From Selaginella moellendorffii (lineage: Eukaryota > Streptophyta > Lycopodiopsida > Selaginellales > Selaginellaceae), in assembly GCF_000143415.4 (NCBI RefSeq), contig NW_003314292.1, positions 737,325 through 801,324 of the forward strand: a stretch of DNA of 64,000 nucleotides, given 5' to 3'. The notes beneath the pieces were generated by a model, which was not told where the DNA came from, did not search any database, and was given only the letters and a program-made list of their open reading frames with translations. This document shows, in pieces, positions 20,400 through 31,414 of the stretch. The position numbers were made by a program, and so were the translations under genes. How positions within the stretch are numbered: the stretch's first letter is position 1; each line of letters starts with the position of its first letter.

Positions 20400-23300
20400 T
20401 GATAGGATTAATGATGGCAATGATAGAGAAAGGACTGAGGCATTTGAATTGAGTTTAGGACATGGCCTGGTGGTGGAGATATTTCACTTGAGGAGCCAAA
20501 CTTTATCCCCGATATTGTAAGGAGGACAATCTTGACGATGGACATTGGTGAATGTTTTGTGAGATTCCTGAGCACAATGGAGGTGGAAGGAGATGGAGTT
20601 GTGGATTTCCTAGAGGTTGGAGATAAATGCCTCAGAGCGGGGATTTGAATGAGAGGATTTGGATGGAGAAGGAAGTGAGAGATTGAATCGAGGATTTCAG
20701 CTAGAGTTTGCAAAGAAGGGGGAAACTTGAAGGGAGGAATGAACAGAGTTGTTATAGGAGAACTTAGCAAGGGAAGGATATCGAATCAGTCATCCTGATG
20801 ATAGTTGATGAAGCACCTCAGGAATTATTCCAACGTCTGAATCGTTGACTCGGACTGTCTATCAGTTTGAGGATGATATGTCGAAGAGAGGTTGGCCTTC
20901 ACTCCAAGCAACTGCAAGAACCATTGCTAGAAATGAGAGATGAACTGAGGTCCCCGATCCGAAACCACATTTGCAGAAATCCCATGAAGTCGGAAAATTT
21001 CTTTGAATACCAATTTTGCCATGTCCTCACCCGAAAACTCCTTGGTACACGGCAGGAAGTGTGCCATCTTTTTAAAGCGATCCACCACAACTAAAATGTT
21101 GTTAAAGCCTCCAGAACTCGGAAGATCACTCAAGAAATCCATGGAGATGGATTCCCAAGGACTTAAAGGGACCGGGAGGGAACGAAACAAACTTGAAGGA
21201 AGGTGGTGAGGTACCTTATTTTAGGCGCAAGTGTCACAAAAGGTAACAAAAGCTTTGATGTAGTCGTCCATGTAGGGCCACCAAAAGTCCCATGCAACCA
21301 GCTCATAGGTTTTTGAAATGCCAAAGTGACTAACAATCGGGCTATCATGGCACACCATTAGGACCAACCTTCTAGCATCACCTTCAGGAATATAAAGTTA
21401 CTCCCCACAGTACAACAAGCCATCTAAGAACTCGAACTCATCAAATTGTTGACAGTCAGAAGTCACTAAGTGTCTAGCCGGAAGATGGGGGAAAATGTCG
21501 CTGGCGAGGTCATCAGATTGAAGATTGTTTCTGAATGCATCCATCAAGGAGGAGTCCTGAGGGGCCAGGGAAATTGCCATAACATGAAGTCGATCAGGAC
21601 TGAGGATAACTTGATCTTGTTGATCGAAGGTAGGATTACCAGGCCTGAGACTGAGATAGGAGTGCCTTGAAAGAGCATTAGGAAGGCCCTGAAGCTTTCC
21701 AAGTTTGTACTTGATAACAAAATCAAACCGACTTAGGAATTGTGCTCACCTTGCTTAATGATGGCTCAAAACTCAGGAAGTGGCAAAGTACTCAAGATTT
21801 TTATAATCCGTCCAGACCATTGTTTGATGGCTTGCCCCCTCCAAGAAATGACGCCACTCTCCAAAGGAATCCATGATGGCAAGGAGCTCCTTATCGTGGA
21901 TTTCATAATTGATCTCCACATGCTGGAATTTTTGAGAATGGAAAGCAATTGGATGAAATTCCTGATCCGCTCCGAGTTGAGACAGCACAGCACCGATGGC
22001 AAAGTTAGAGGCATCCGCCTCAATGAAGAAAGGTTGTGAGGGATTAGCGTGGATCAAGACGGGAGTAGAATTGAAAGCTGCCTTGAGTGTGTCGAAGGCG
22101 TACTGGGCAGCAATAGACCAAGAGAAGGGAACATCCTTGTGAGTGACATGCATGATAGGAAGGATAATATTAGAGTAGTGAGCAATGAATTTTTGGTAAA
22201 ACTTGGCAAAGCCAAAGAAAACTTAAATGTTTGACATTGATTGTGGAGGCTCCCATTCGAGAATAGTCTTGACTTTGGCAGGATCCATTGTGATACCCTC
22301 AGGAGTGACAATGTACCCAAGGAATTCCACAGACTCTTGATCGAAAGAACATTTCTCAAGCTTTGCATATAGGCCGTGTTCCCACAGCTTCACCAGCACC
22401 TTGCGCACATGCTTGTCGTGCTCCTTTTGAGTTTTTGAGTAGATAAGGATGTCATTAAGGTAGACAATCACCATTTAATCAAGAAACTCCCAAAAGACGT
22501 CATTCGCCATGTGTTGGAAAGTTGCTGGAGCATTTCTCAAGCCAAACAACATGATAGTGTACTCGAAGTGGCCATAGCAGGTTCAGAATGCAATCTTCCA
22601 TTCATTACTAAGCCGGATCCAGATTAGGTTGTATGCTTCATGGAGGTCGATCTTGGTGAAGAAGTGGGCACTGCCAAGGTGTTCCAATAGGTCCGAGATC
22701 AGGAGCAGTGGATAATGGTTCCGAACAATCACCTTGTTCAAACCTCGGTAATCGATGACTAGCCGCAAACTCCCATCCTTTTTCTTGACAAAGAAGACAA
22801 GCACTCCAGCTGGGGACTGCAAATGCTAAATGTACCCTGAGGTAAGGTTCTCATTCAAGTACTCTTTGAGGGCCTTAAGCTTGGATGGGGATAACCCGTA
22901 TGCCCCCACGGAGGTGACGCTCCTTCCTGTAAATCAATGGGACAGTTGTAAGGCCGATGAACAAGTAGTACACTAGCTTTTTTCTTATCAAACACATCCC
23001 CAAAATCATGATACTTCTCAGGAAGATTGATAAGAGAAACATGCAAAGCAAAAAGGAAAACATGTTCTTCATGAAGGAGTTCTTTCATAATGATTGTGGA
23101 GATAGGAGGAGGTGTATGACTGAATGGAATGATGAGACGTGGATACTGTCCAGTGTAAGATGGAAGAGAGGGGAAAGAAGAGGGTGAAAACTTCGTAGAG
23201 TCAGGAATAGAACCGTGGGAGATGGTGACGTGGGAGAGACAAACTGTAATTCCTTCCAATAGATCTGAGGCTGGTGCAATTGGAACCAAGGAAGGCTAAG

Positions 23301-23780
23301 CACCATAGAGGAGGACTTGCTGTTGATGATGTTGAAGGTGATATCAGTGACAGTGGACCCGTTGTGTACTCAAACAGGCAATGTTTCCCTAAGTCTAGAA
23401 GATGGAGACACAAAATGTCTACAGATGCCTTCAACCCTCAGATCCCATATAGTAGGAGAAAGAAGAACGTGATATCAGGCAGCAAAGTCCATGTCCATGA
23501 AGCAGGATGTTGCACCCGAGTCTAGTAGCGCCAGAGCCTTGAGTCCTGATTGTCCGGTGAAAGAAAGAAGACATAGGATACGAAAGTTGCAGGAATTGGT
23601 GGTGGCTTTGATGAAAGATGGTGAGGAGCTTGATAAAGAAGAAAAATGATTTTTATTCGGGGAGTCCAAACAGATAGCTCCTACTCTATTTGGACATGGT
23701 CGTTTCCCAACTGCAACGGAGGTGGATCTTGAGGTAGAGTGAACTTGAGCAGTCGGGGAGGCTTCTTGGGACACACAGCT
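20400..23780 (-). pseudogene. Pol remnants of the second gypsy element
   Basis: Minus-strand blocks in pol order: a retropepsin motif (ALALLDSGATSCFMD, near 23490), RT ([22 protein letters not shown], 22822-22583; MVIVYLNDILIYSKT, 22474-22223), RNase H (FFIEADASNFAIGAVLSQLG, KELLAIMDSFGEWRHFL, 22153-21773) and integrase (MDFLSDLPSSGG, VVSDRGPQFIS, 21190-20927). The catalytic box reads YLND instead of YLDD. Several frameshifts and stops separate the blocks, so the element cannot encode a working polyprotein. Confidence 0.85.
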
Positions 23781-23799
23781 GCTTTGTGATTAGGATCAA

Positions 23800-24247
23800 C
23801 ACAGTAGAGGCAAAGATTATGAGATACTCAATGTTGCTTCTCAACAGGACTCAACTTCCCTTTAATGAGTTAAGGAGTACCAAAGATATCCATTAGGATC
23901 GGAGCAGTAGGTTCAGGAGTATGCCCCAAAGACTCAAGCTAGGATTCCTGAGTCTGGGATGGGAAAACGGTGGTGCGGTGACTTTTCTGATGACATTCAA
24001 AGAGATGATTGTCGCATTGAACAGCTTTGTTGATGGCGTCCGACAGGTCCATAGGATCCTCCATGGTGAGCAACAAATTCTTGATACTGTTGTTGAGGCC
24101 GAAACGAAATTGATCAATCAAGGCCTACTCATCCCATTGAGTGTCCAATGCAAGGAGTTGGAACTCCGTAGCATAGATCAAGGCAGGACAAGACCCTTGA
24201 GAGAGATGTCTCATCTTTGTGGTGGCAGCCCAAACTTGATCCGTCTC
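23800..24247 (-). pseudogene. Gag (3' part) of the second gypsy element
   Basis: Minus strand gives VWAATTKMRHLSQGSC, then LLALDTQWDE and IDQFRFGLNNSIKNLLLTM. The 5' part of the same gag continues at 28903-29397 (LFEGATLSWFSPLLEK, LMDLQLFKEKLEACF). Joining the two across the GCCAA duplication restores one coding path, which proves the copia insertion interrupted it. Confidence 0.8.
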
Positions 24248-24252
24248 GCCAA

Positions 24253-24406
24253 TGTAGGAATAATGATGAACACGACAAGCAGTCCGAATCGTGATCAGAT
24301 CTCTGGTGATTTCTGATTTGATTGAAGTTGTATATATATATACAGCTATATATGAATCAATGTGTGTTGAAGTGAAATCTGTTGTTCTTGCTCCACTTTT
24401 CTTTCT
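24253..24406 (+). repeat. 5' LTR of the copia element
   Basis: Starts tgtaggaataatgatgaac. Contains a TATATATATATACAG stretch that could serve as the TATA box of the element. Confidence 0.95.
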
Positions 24407-24463
24407 TGGTATCGGAGCGCTGGTTTCTGAACTCTTTCTTCTCCTTTCTTTGTGCCTCACATC

Positions 24464-27400
24464 ATGAGCTGCAGCAAAGTTGGATTGATCTTGCTTCAGG
24501 GAGTCACTGCCTTTGATGGGAGGAGAGGGTTCAACACTTGGTCCGAGAAAATGATGCGCGTGCTGCAGATGGAAGAACTCTGGGAAATCGTTTCACCACC
24601 AACAATCGCTGCAGATGCTCGTACGCGGCGAGCCCTTGCTACGTTGGGAGCTTCAACTTCAGTGGAAGGAGAAGTCGTGGATGAAGAGGCAATTCATGCC
24701 TCTGTTGCAGCAGCTCGACAACAGCTTGATCCAGGGGAACAAGCTGTGCTGGAAAAGAAGGAATCTCGAGCAAAAGGATTGATTCTTTCTAAGCTTGCAG
24801 ATGCCCTTATGATGCGTTTGCGTCATAAGTGTGCTTGTGAGATCTGGGCTCATCTCCACAACAAGTATGCTGTTCTTTCCCTCTCCAAGATTAGCATGGT
24901 CGAGACTTGCATTCGTGAGACCCGTTTTCATCCAGGCGAGAACTTTGAAGAGTTCCTCGCCAAGATGCAAGATCTGTGGATGGAGCTTGAAGGCAGTCCA
25001 GCAGCGTTCAACGAAAGCAAGAAAGTTCTGGCACTTTGCGAGGCCATGCAAGATTCTTCTTTTAGTTCTTTCGTCCCTACCGTTCGCATGATGTCGCTCA
25101 ACTTTGAACAAGCTGAGCAAACGTTACGCTCGGAGCTGGCTGCGAGAGGTTTGATTGTGGACTTTGATCAAAGGCCTTCCCATGTTTTGATCTCACAGTC
25201 TACATCAAATGCTTCTGCATCAAGCAATCAGTCAGGGACTGATTCAGCTCTGTGGGATGGAAATCATCGAGGCAGAGGAGGCCGCGGAAGAGGAGGACGA
25301 GGCAGAGGTTGCGGGTTTAGGGGAAATCCGCAGCAGCAGCAGAATTCAGGGAATTCTGGTAAAGAAGCAGCACTTCGGGATTGTTTTGTGGGCAAGAACA
25401 AACAGGAATGCTGGACCTGTGGGATGCCAGGGCACTACTCCAAGGATTGCCCAGTTGCAGCTTGGCTGCAGCGCATGAACATAGGGCTCGCAGCAAATGC
25501 TCAGGAAGGGGAAACACAGGAACTTGCGGCATCATCTGAGGTAGCAGTTCCAAACGTTTCTGAAAAACTGACCATCGATTCAGGTTCAGAGAGACACCTA
25601 ATGCAAAGCGGGTCGAACTTTGTGCAGTTGCGTGCTGCAAAAGGGAAGTGCATTCGTGTGGGAGATGGAAGCATTTTACCTGTTCGCGCAACTGGGGATG
25701 TGCGAGTTCCACTGGGAAGAAAGTCTCTGCTCTTGAAGAATGCGTGGTATGTTCCAAAGATAGTGAAGAATCTGGTTTCTGTAGCCAGGCTTACGGATGA
25801 AGGTCTGGATGTGAATTTCTCCAAACATCAATGTCAAGTTCTTGCAAATGGCCATCCATTACTGCATTTTCCCAGATGTGGTAACCTGTTTGAGAAGGAG
25901 ATAGCTTCTGGAGAAAAATCGAATGCTCCTGAGATATGCATGACTGCAGATAGCTCTCTCTGGCATTCTCGACTTGCACATGCCAATCCCCCTCTCATCA
26001 GGCGTATGCAGAAGCAGGAGCTTGTGGATGGCTTCAACGACCACGTTCTTCAAAGTTCAGCAAAATGTCACACTTGCATTCTTGGCAAGCAAACCCGTCG
26101 TACTTTCAAACCTGCTGTGACCAGAAGCACTCGTCCCTTGCAGCTCATTCACTCAGATGTTTGTGGACCCATGCGACTGTTTGCTCAGAATGGCACGAAG
26201 TATTTTGTGACATTTACAGATGATTTCTCCAGGCACACGGACGTCTTCTTTCTTTGTCACAAAGATGAAGTCTTTAGCAAATTCAAGCAATTCGTAGTAG
26301 AAGCCGAAGTGAAAACTGGTCAGAGGGTTGGTTGTTTACGTACTGATTCAGGAGGGGAATACGTCAACAAGTCCTTTCAGCAGTTCTATGCTGAACGAGG
26401 AATTCTTCATCAGCGTTCTTGCTCTCATACCCCTCAACAGAATGGAGTCTCTGAGCGCAAGAATAGGACAATCATGAACGCAGTTCGGTGCTTCCTTCAA
26501 GAATCAGGACTACCAAAATTCCTTTGGGCTGAAGCAGTTGGATCAGCTGTGCATATTCAAAACCTTCTCCCTCATTCTCGCAATCCCAACAAGATCCCAG
26601 AAGAGCTTTGGACTGGTCAAAGACAATCGGTGGTGCATCTCAGGCGTTTTGGTTGTTTAAGCTTTGCAAAAAGGGTGGATGAGCATCTTGGCAAGTTGGA
26701 GAGCAGAAGCAAGCTGGCCTTTCTTGTTGGATACGATTCCAATTCAAAAGGATATCGCCTGTACCAGCCTGGTAATCATCAAATTTTTGTAAGCACTGAT
26801 GTTTGTTTTGATGAAGGAACACTCTACAAAGATCATGTTCAAGAAGAAGGAAGCTCAGATCAGAACATGAACTGGACTCCAGAAGAATGGAGTTGGGATG
26901 GTGTTGAAGACGGTGATGAAGATGACGATGATCTGACAATCATCTATCCCTCATCTCCTTTAGCAGATGATCATCCAACACCAGTCTCTGGATCTTTTCT
27001 TCCTGAAGAACAGGGCGATGCTACTCATCGTGCACGAACTGGAGAAGTCGACAGGCTCACACGTGATCTACCATTCAATGTGGAGAACTATGGGCGGACA
27101 TCATCTGGACGATCAAGCAGAGCACCTCATCCCAAGCAATGGTCTTTTGCAGCAACAGAAATAGCTTCTGAACCAGTCAACTTTGAGCAGGCGATTCAAG
27201 CTCCTGATGCAGATAAGTGGATTTCAGCAATGCAAGATGAGTTGAATTCTCTTGATGAGAACCAGACTTATGACTTGGTGGAAGCTCCTGAAGGACGTGA
27301 AGTTGTTGGATCACGCTGGGTGTTCAAGCTTCACAGAAATCCTGATGGATCGGTACAGCGTTACAAAGCAAGACTTGTTGCTCAAGGATATTCACAAGTT

Positions 27401-28735
27401 CCTGGAGTGGATTTTGATGAGACGTTCTCACCAATTGTGAAGCAGACAAGTATCAGAATGCTTCTGGCTTTTACAGCGGAGTTTGGTTTGTGCGCACATC
27501 ACATGGACGTAAAAACAGCCTTCCTTAATGGGAACTTGAAGGAGGAGATATTTATGCGGCAACCCCCAGGCTTTGAGCTTTTTGGATCCGGTTGTTCCGA
27601 ACTCGTCTGCAAGCTTCGCAAGGCTCTTTATGGCCTTAAGCAGGCTTCCCGTCAGTGGTATGAATGTTTGGATTCTTTTCTTATGGATCTCGGTATGCAG
27701 AGGTTGAACAGCGATGGAAATTTATATCTGCTTCAGCAGGGTGATCACTTTGTTGTGATAGCAGTTTATGTGGACGACTGTTTGATTGTCAGCAACAATC
27801 ACACTGTTTTGAAGGATGTGAAGATCAAGCTTATGAACAGGTTTGTGATGAAGGACTTAGGAGCTGTGCGGCAGCTGTTAGGGATGGAAGTTGACAGGGA
27901 TGAAGCAGACAGGACAATCACCCTCACACAGTGCCAATATGTGAAGAAGCTTCTCAACCAGTTCAACATGACAAGTTGCAAATCCGTGGCTACACCAGTC
28001 GTCACTGGCATCAAGTTCACAAGCAAGATGGATGATTTATTTGATCAGCCCTCGGTCTACCGATCGCTTGTTGGAGGACTACTCTACCTCGCCAACATGA
28101 CTCGCCCCGACATCTCCTTTGCCGTTGGTCTCCTCAGCCGATACATGCAGTCTCCGAGTTGTTATCATTGGCAGATGGCGAAGAGAGTTTTGAGGTATTT
28201 GAAAGGAACGGCTGCTCATGGATTAGTTTACAAATGCTCAGGTCAATCCAAACTTGTTCTTCAAGCTTACTGCGATGCAGATTGGGCTGGCAACTTGGAT
28301 ACACGACATTCAACCTCCGGAATTTGCTGCATAATTGCCGGTGCTCCGGTTTCATGGGGAAGCAAGAAGCAAACGACAATTGCTCTTTCCAGTGCAGAAG
28401 CAGAATACGTAGCTGCCAGTACAGCAGCAAGGGAGATCATCTGGCTTCGTCGATTACTTGGAGAACTCAATCAACAGCAATCAGATGCGACCATTCTACA
28501 TTGCGACAGCAGAAGTGCAATCGCCATGTCAAAGAATCCTGTGTTTCATGCTCGTACGAAACATATAGACGTGCAGCATCACTTCATTCGCGAACATGTA
28601 GCAGCCGGAGATCTTCACCTGGAATACGTTCCTTCACAGTATCAGTTGGCGGACCTTCTAACCAAGCCACTTTTGGAGCTCACATTCATCAAGCTGAGGA
28701 ATCAACTTGGAGTGTCAAGCACACCCTCAGCTTGA
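24464..28735 (+). CDS. Copia gag-pol polyprotein
   Basis: A single uninterrupted frame of 1423 residues from MSCSKVGLI. In order: gag (UBN2-like, residues ~20-230), zinc knuckle CWTCGMPGHYSKDC (~315), protease with DSGSERHLM, the GAG-pre-integrase zinc region (WHSRLAH...CHTCILGK), integrase core (HSDVCGP, RTDSGGEYVN, SERKNR giving D, D, E), RT (YKARLVAQGYSQ, MDVKTAFLNG, YVDD) and RNase H (YCDADWAG, SSAEAEYVA, HIDVQHHFIREH, LADLLTK). This domain order defines Ty1/copia. No stop or frameshift is seen. The gene gives the element everything needed for its own cycle, and also capsids that could move defective relatives. Confidence 0.97.
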   Translation: MSCSKVGLILLQGVTAFDGRRGFNTWSEKMMRVLQMEELWEIVSPPTIAADARTRRALATLGASTSVEGEVVDEEAIHASVAAARQQLDPGEQAVLEKKESRAKGLILSKLADALMMRLRHKCACEIWAHLHNKYAVLSLSKISMVETCIRETRFHPGENFEEFLAKMQDLWMELEGSPAAFNESKKVLALCEAMQDSSFSSFVPTVRMMSLNFEQAEQTLRSELAARGLIVDFDQRPSHVLISQSTSNASASSNQSGTDSALWDGNHRGRGGRGRGGRGRGCGFRGNPQQQQNSGNSGKEAALRDCFVGKNKQECWTCGMPGHYSKDCPVAAWLQRMNIGLAANAQEGETQELAASSEVAVPNVSEKLTIDSGSERHLMQSGSNFVQLRAAKGKCIRVGDGSILPVRATGDVRVPLGRKSLLLKNAWYVPKIVKNLVSVARLTDEGLDVNFSKHQCQVLANGHPLLHFPRCGNLFEKEIASGEKSNAPEICMTADSSLWHSRLAHANPPLIRRMQKQELVDGFNDHVLQSSAKCHTCILGKQTRRTFKPAVTRSTRPLQLIHSDVCGPMRLFAQNGTKYFVTFTDDFSRHTDVFFLCHKDEVFSKFKQFVVEAEVKTGQRVGCLRTDSGGEYVNKSFQQFYAERGILHQRSCSHTPQQNGVSERKNRTIMNAVRCFLQESGLPKFLWAEAVGSAVHIQNLLPHSRNPNKIPEELWTGQRQSVVHLRRFGCLSFAKRVDEHLGKLESRSKLAFLVGYDSNSKGYRLYQPGNHQIFVSTDVCFDEGTLYKDHVQEEGSSDQNMNWTPEEWSWDGVEDGDEDDDDLTIIYPSSPLADDHPTPVSGSFLPEEQGDATHRARTGEVDRLTRDLPFNVENYGRTSSGRSSRAPHPKQWSFAATEIASEPVNFEQAIQAPDADKWISAMQDELNSLDENQTYDLVEAPEGREVVGSRWVFKLHRNPDGSVQRYKARLVAQGYSQVPGVDFDETFSPIVKQTSIRMLLAFTAEFGLCAHHMDVKTAFLNGNLKEEIFMRQPPGFELFGSGCSELVCKLRKALYGLKQASRQWYECLDSFLMDLGMQRLNSDGNLYLLQQGDHFVVIAVYVDDCLIVSNNHTVLKDVKIKLMNRFVMKDLGAVRQLLGMEVDRDEADRTITLTQCQYVKKLLNQFNMTSCKSVATPVVTGIKFTSKMDDLFDQPSVYRSLVGGLLYLANMTRPDISFAVGLLSRYMQSPSCYHWQMAKRVLRYLKGTAAHGLVYKCSGQSKLVLQAYCDADWAGNLDTRHSTSGICCIIAGAPVSWGSKKQTTIALSSAEAEYVAASTAAREIIWLRRLLGELNQQQSDATILHCDSRSAIAMSKNPVFHARTKHIDVQHHFIREHVAAGDLHLEYVPSQYQLADLLTKPLLELTFIKLRNQLGVSSTPSA

Positions 28736-28743
28736 AGGGGGAG

Positions 28744-28897
28744 TGTAGGAATAATGATGAACACGACAAGCAGTCCGAATCGTGATCAGATCTCTGGTGA
28801 TTTCTGATTTGATTGAAGTTGTATATATATATACAGCTATATATGAATCAATGTGTGTTGAAGTGAAATCTGTTGTTCTTGCTCCGCTTTTCTTTCT
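28744..28897 (+). repeat. 3' LTR of the copia element
   Basis: Same 154 bases as the 5' LTR apart from one transition. Directly preceded by the purine tract and followed by GCCAA. Confidence 0.95.
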
Positions 28898-28902
28898 GCC
28901 AA

Positions 28903-29397
28903 AACATGCTTCGAGCTTTTCTTTGAACAACTGAAGATCCATTAACTCCGGAACCACAACCCCTTTCATGCTCTTCTCCAGGAGAGGAGAAAACCATGAC
29001 AAAGTTGCACCTTCGAACAGCATCTTGATCGCACCGATTTGAGACTCGGGAGTGGGGTACCGCTAATGTTAAAGTGCGAAGATCAGCTCCATCTAGTTCA
29101 GGAATCCACGAAGCTCCAAACGCTTGCTTGAGAACTTCGCCGGGAAACTCACCTTCGGTTCAGGAACTCTGCTTGATCCTTGAGCCGAAAGTGAAGCAAG
29201 CTCTTGTTGCATATGAAGAAGGGTCACCTTCAGCTCGGTATTCTTATACTAGATTTTTGCAAGGGCTTCGGCAAAGAAATTAAGATGGCTTGGAGACTCC
29301 ATCGGCAAAGAGGAAAGAAAAGGGGGGAAAAAGGCAAAGGCAGTCAAACAATCAAAATGAGCTAAAGCAAAAGCAAAAAACACAATCTAAATCAAAT
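28903..29397 (-). pseudogene. Gag (5' part) of the second gypsy element
   Basis: Continues the gag frame interrupted by the copia insertion (LFEGATLSWFSPLLEKSMKG). Left of the LTR the sequence is purine-rich leader. No clear tRNA primer site follows the LTR in minus orientation. Confidence 0.65.
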
Positions 29398-29758
29398 TGT
29401 CAAGACCCCCAAGAGGATCAAGACTGGAAAATGTAGAAGACAAAGAGAAAAGTTAGTGGAAATGAAGAAAAGGCCTTAGACTGGCGTTGATTCAGATTGT
29501 GGAGAAATGGAACAAGGCTAACCTATATATACTATAGGTTGATGAAGCTCCACCACTCTTGGATCAAGGACAGCCTAAATATAGCTGAGGTCAAGGAGGC
29601 ACCACATCATCATCAAGAATGTGGTTCGAGACTCAGGAATCATACGGGAAATCAGAGAGTCAGGAATAGGGAAGTGTTTCGAGAGTCAGGAATATGGTCT
29701 ACGGGTCAGGAATCCGGTGAGAGTCAGGAATGTGGCAAGAATTGGGGGATTCCTGACA
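29398..29758 (-). repeat. 5' LTR of the second gypsy element
   Basis: Pairs with 19623-19984. In minus orientation it runs TGTCAGGAATCCCCC to GGTCTTGACA. The CTACT duplication follows at 29759. Confidence 0.85.
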
Positions 29759-29763
29759 CTACT

Positions 29764-30268
29764 GCTTGATTCTAAGGACAAGGGCGAGGCCATGGTCGTA
29801 GCTGTGATGTTTGTTGTTGGGCGTGTGATAAAGTTGGTCATATTTATTGGCGTTGTCTGTATTTTCCAGATTGGCCATTTCCTGGGTGAAGACCTTGGCG
29901 TCAACAACATCCTATTGGTGTTGTTGCAGTGGAAGGTTTAGACACTAAGATGCATATGGGAAACAAGGAGTCACACAAGTAACAGAGGGACCTTATGCGA
30001 ATAAGTCAATGACCCTTCCATCTTTCTTTTGGGAGTATCATCAAGGGAATCACTCGGCACCAGTTCATCTAGTGTTTACTTTCCAAGCTTGTTTTTATAA
30101 CAAACGGTCTCTTATCATTCTCTCCATGTTGGTTGATATAAGTTCGAGTTTATCTTTTATTGCTCGACCTGTTGCCACACATTGCTATTTACACTTGCGT
30201 CATGCAGTGGAGTCAGGTTTCATTCTTTATGGCAACTGCCGTACACATACATGTGCACGGGATGAGGT
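29764..30268 (+). pseudogene. Zinc knuckle and protease of the outer gypsy element
   Basis: The frame CCWACDKVGHIYWRC near 29810-29860 is a CX2CX4HX4C knuckle. Further on, MLVDISSSLSFIA (near 30130) is a retropepsin site with the usual LVDTGSS changed to LVDISSS, which loses the catalytic DTG. The copy stops where the solo LTR entered at 30269. Confidence 0.75.
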
Positions 30269-31414
30269 TGTAGTGCACATGGTTTTTACCCTTTATCCTA
30301 TGGTGATTTACCATAAGATAATACCACGAAGTGGAACCTAAACCCTCCATGTGCCACATGTCATATGCCATATGAGACATGCCATATGTCCAAAAGACAA
30401 TGGTGTGGAACATGAGGTTCAAGGCCTTGGGCCACTGAACGAAGGAATGGTGCCAAACCCCCAAGCATGGAGATAAGGAGTGATGGAACTAGACCACAAA
30501 GTAACTCCCAAGCATACAGCCCAAGGAGCGAAGGGACAGAAGCACAGAGTGACTTGAAACAATCCTAGAGCAACCAGCATCCCAATGCCAGGACTAGCAT
30601 GCAAAACGGAGCCAAATAGAGTCTAGCATTATTTCAGCATACTCATGGCCTAACACGAGGATATGGGTACTCTACTAGTTAGCATGGTGTGGAGCTTGGG
30701 CTTAGACCCAAGCCGGACGTAGAATAAGGACAGGCACACAAGTGAGAACTAAACTATGTCTCAGATTGGTTGGCCATGCCCAACCTCCCCACCATCCCTA
30801 CTATACATTTGAAACCCCCCACAGCACCCTTTTGCCCCCCCTCCCTTGAGGAACACACGCTTTGGGCTTTCACCCTAAGCCTCCCTTAGTACTAGGAATT
30901 AATCTCTAGGACAAGCTCAAAACTTACTAAATATAAAGTGTTTCTAGATTGTGAATTTAGACATGGGACAAACACCATTGTGTTCAGAACAATCTCTACA
31001 TTCTGTAAATATGCCAAATGAGCAGATTTAAACACTTTTTATAAATAGCATTTGGGACTGGAATGAAACTAACATAAAGGGCATGATAGTGAGGGTGTTT
31101 GGTAGACATGGTAAGCTATCATTTAGTGAATATTGAGGGGCCAAGCTCAATATCATAGGGGTTCCCAACACTAGCAAGTGCAAGTCAACAAATGAGTTTC
31201 TCTAACCAGGTCAAGTATGCTTAACTAATAACACTTAGAAATTCCGTCCTTATGCTCATCTGGTTAAGTGCACACGCAAAGATTAGTTTCTCAACTAGCT
31301 TAGGCAAAGATTGATAACAAGTCCAACAATACCGACTTCCTGGTAGTAAGGAAAGAATATCCGAAAGGACTAGCCGATAGGTAACTTTCGATACCCAAAG
31401 TCATATTTGCGATA
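30269..31414 (-). mobile_element. Old solo LTR of the 33.5-kb element family
   Basis: In minus orientation it begins TATCGCAAATATGACTT (compare TGTCGCGAATGTGACTT) and ends GTGCACTACA, over 1146 bp. That is nearly the full LTR length of 39397-40539. It is flanked by GAGGT (30264-30268) and AAGGC (31415-31419), a decayed target duplication with two transitions. Most differences from the young LTR look like C-to-T or G-to-A changes. The internal part was lost by LTR-LTR recombination. Confidence 0.85.

Larger units (their letters stand above)
24253..28897 (+). mobile_element. Intact young copia (Ty1) element
   Basis: 154-bp LTRs at 24253-24406 and 28744-28897 differ at a single visible base (A at 24395 versus G). 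The target duplication GCCAA is perfect (24248-24252 and 28898-28902). A primer-binding site TGGTATCGGAGC, one mismatch from the initiator-Met tRNA complement, follows the 5' LTR, and a purine tract (aagggggag) precedes the 3' LTR. One long ORF fills the interior. All cis and coding parts seem present, so it may still be mobile. The LTRs start with TG but end in CT rather than CA and are unusually short. Confidence 0.95.
19623..29758 (-). mobile_element. Second gypsy element, nested, minus strand
   Basis: LTRs at 19623-19984 and 29398-29758 (361-362 bp, TGTCA...TGACA) and a 5-bp target duplication CTACT at 19618-19622 and 29759-29763. On the minus strand a polypurine tract (gaggaggggggtgt) precedes the 3' LTR. 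Order on minus: gag, protease, RT, RNase H, integrase, as in Ty3/gypsy. It was itself split by the copia element at 24253-28897. Without that insert it is about 5.5 kb. Confidence 0.9.

Noticed and set aside
20400-20770. A 120-codon minus frame rich in Pro and Ser
   Set aside because: It is a shifted reading of the integrase C-terminal region of the second gypsy element.
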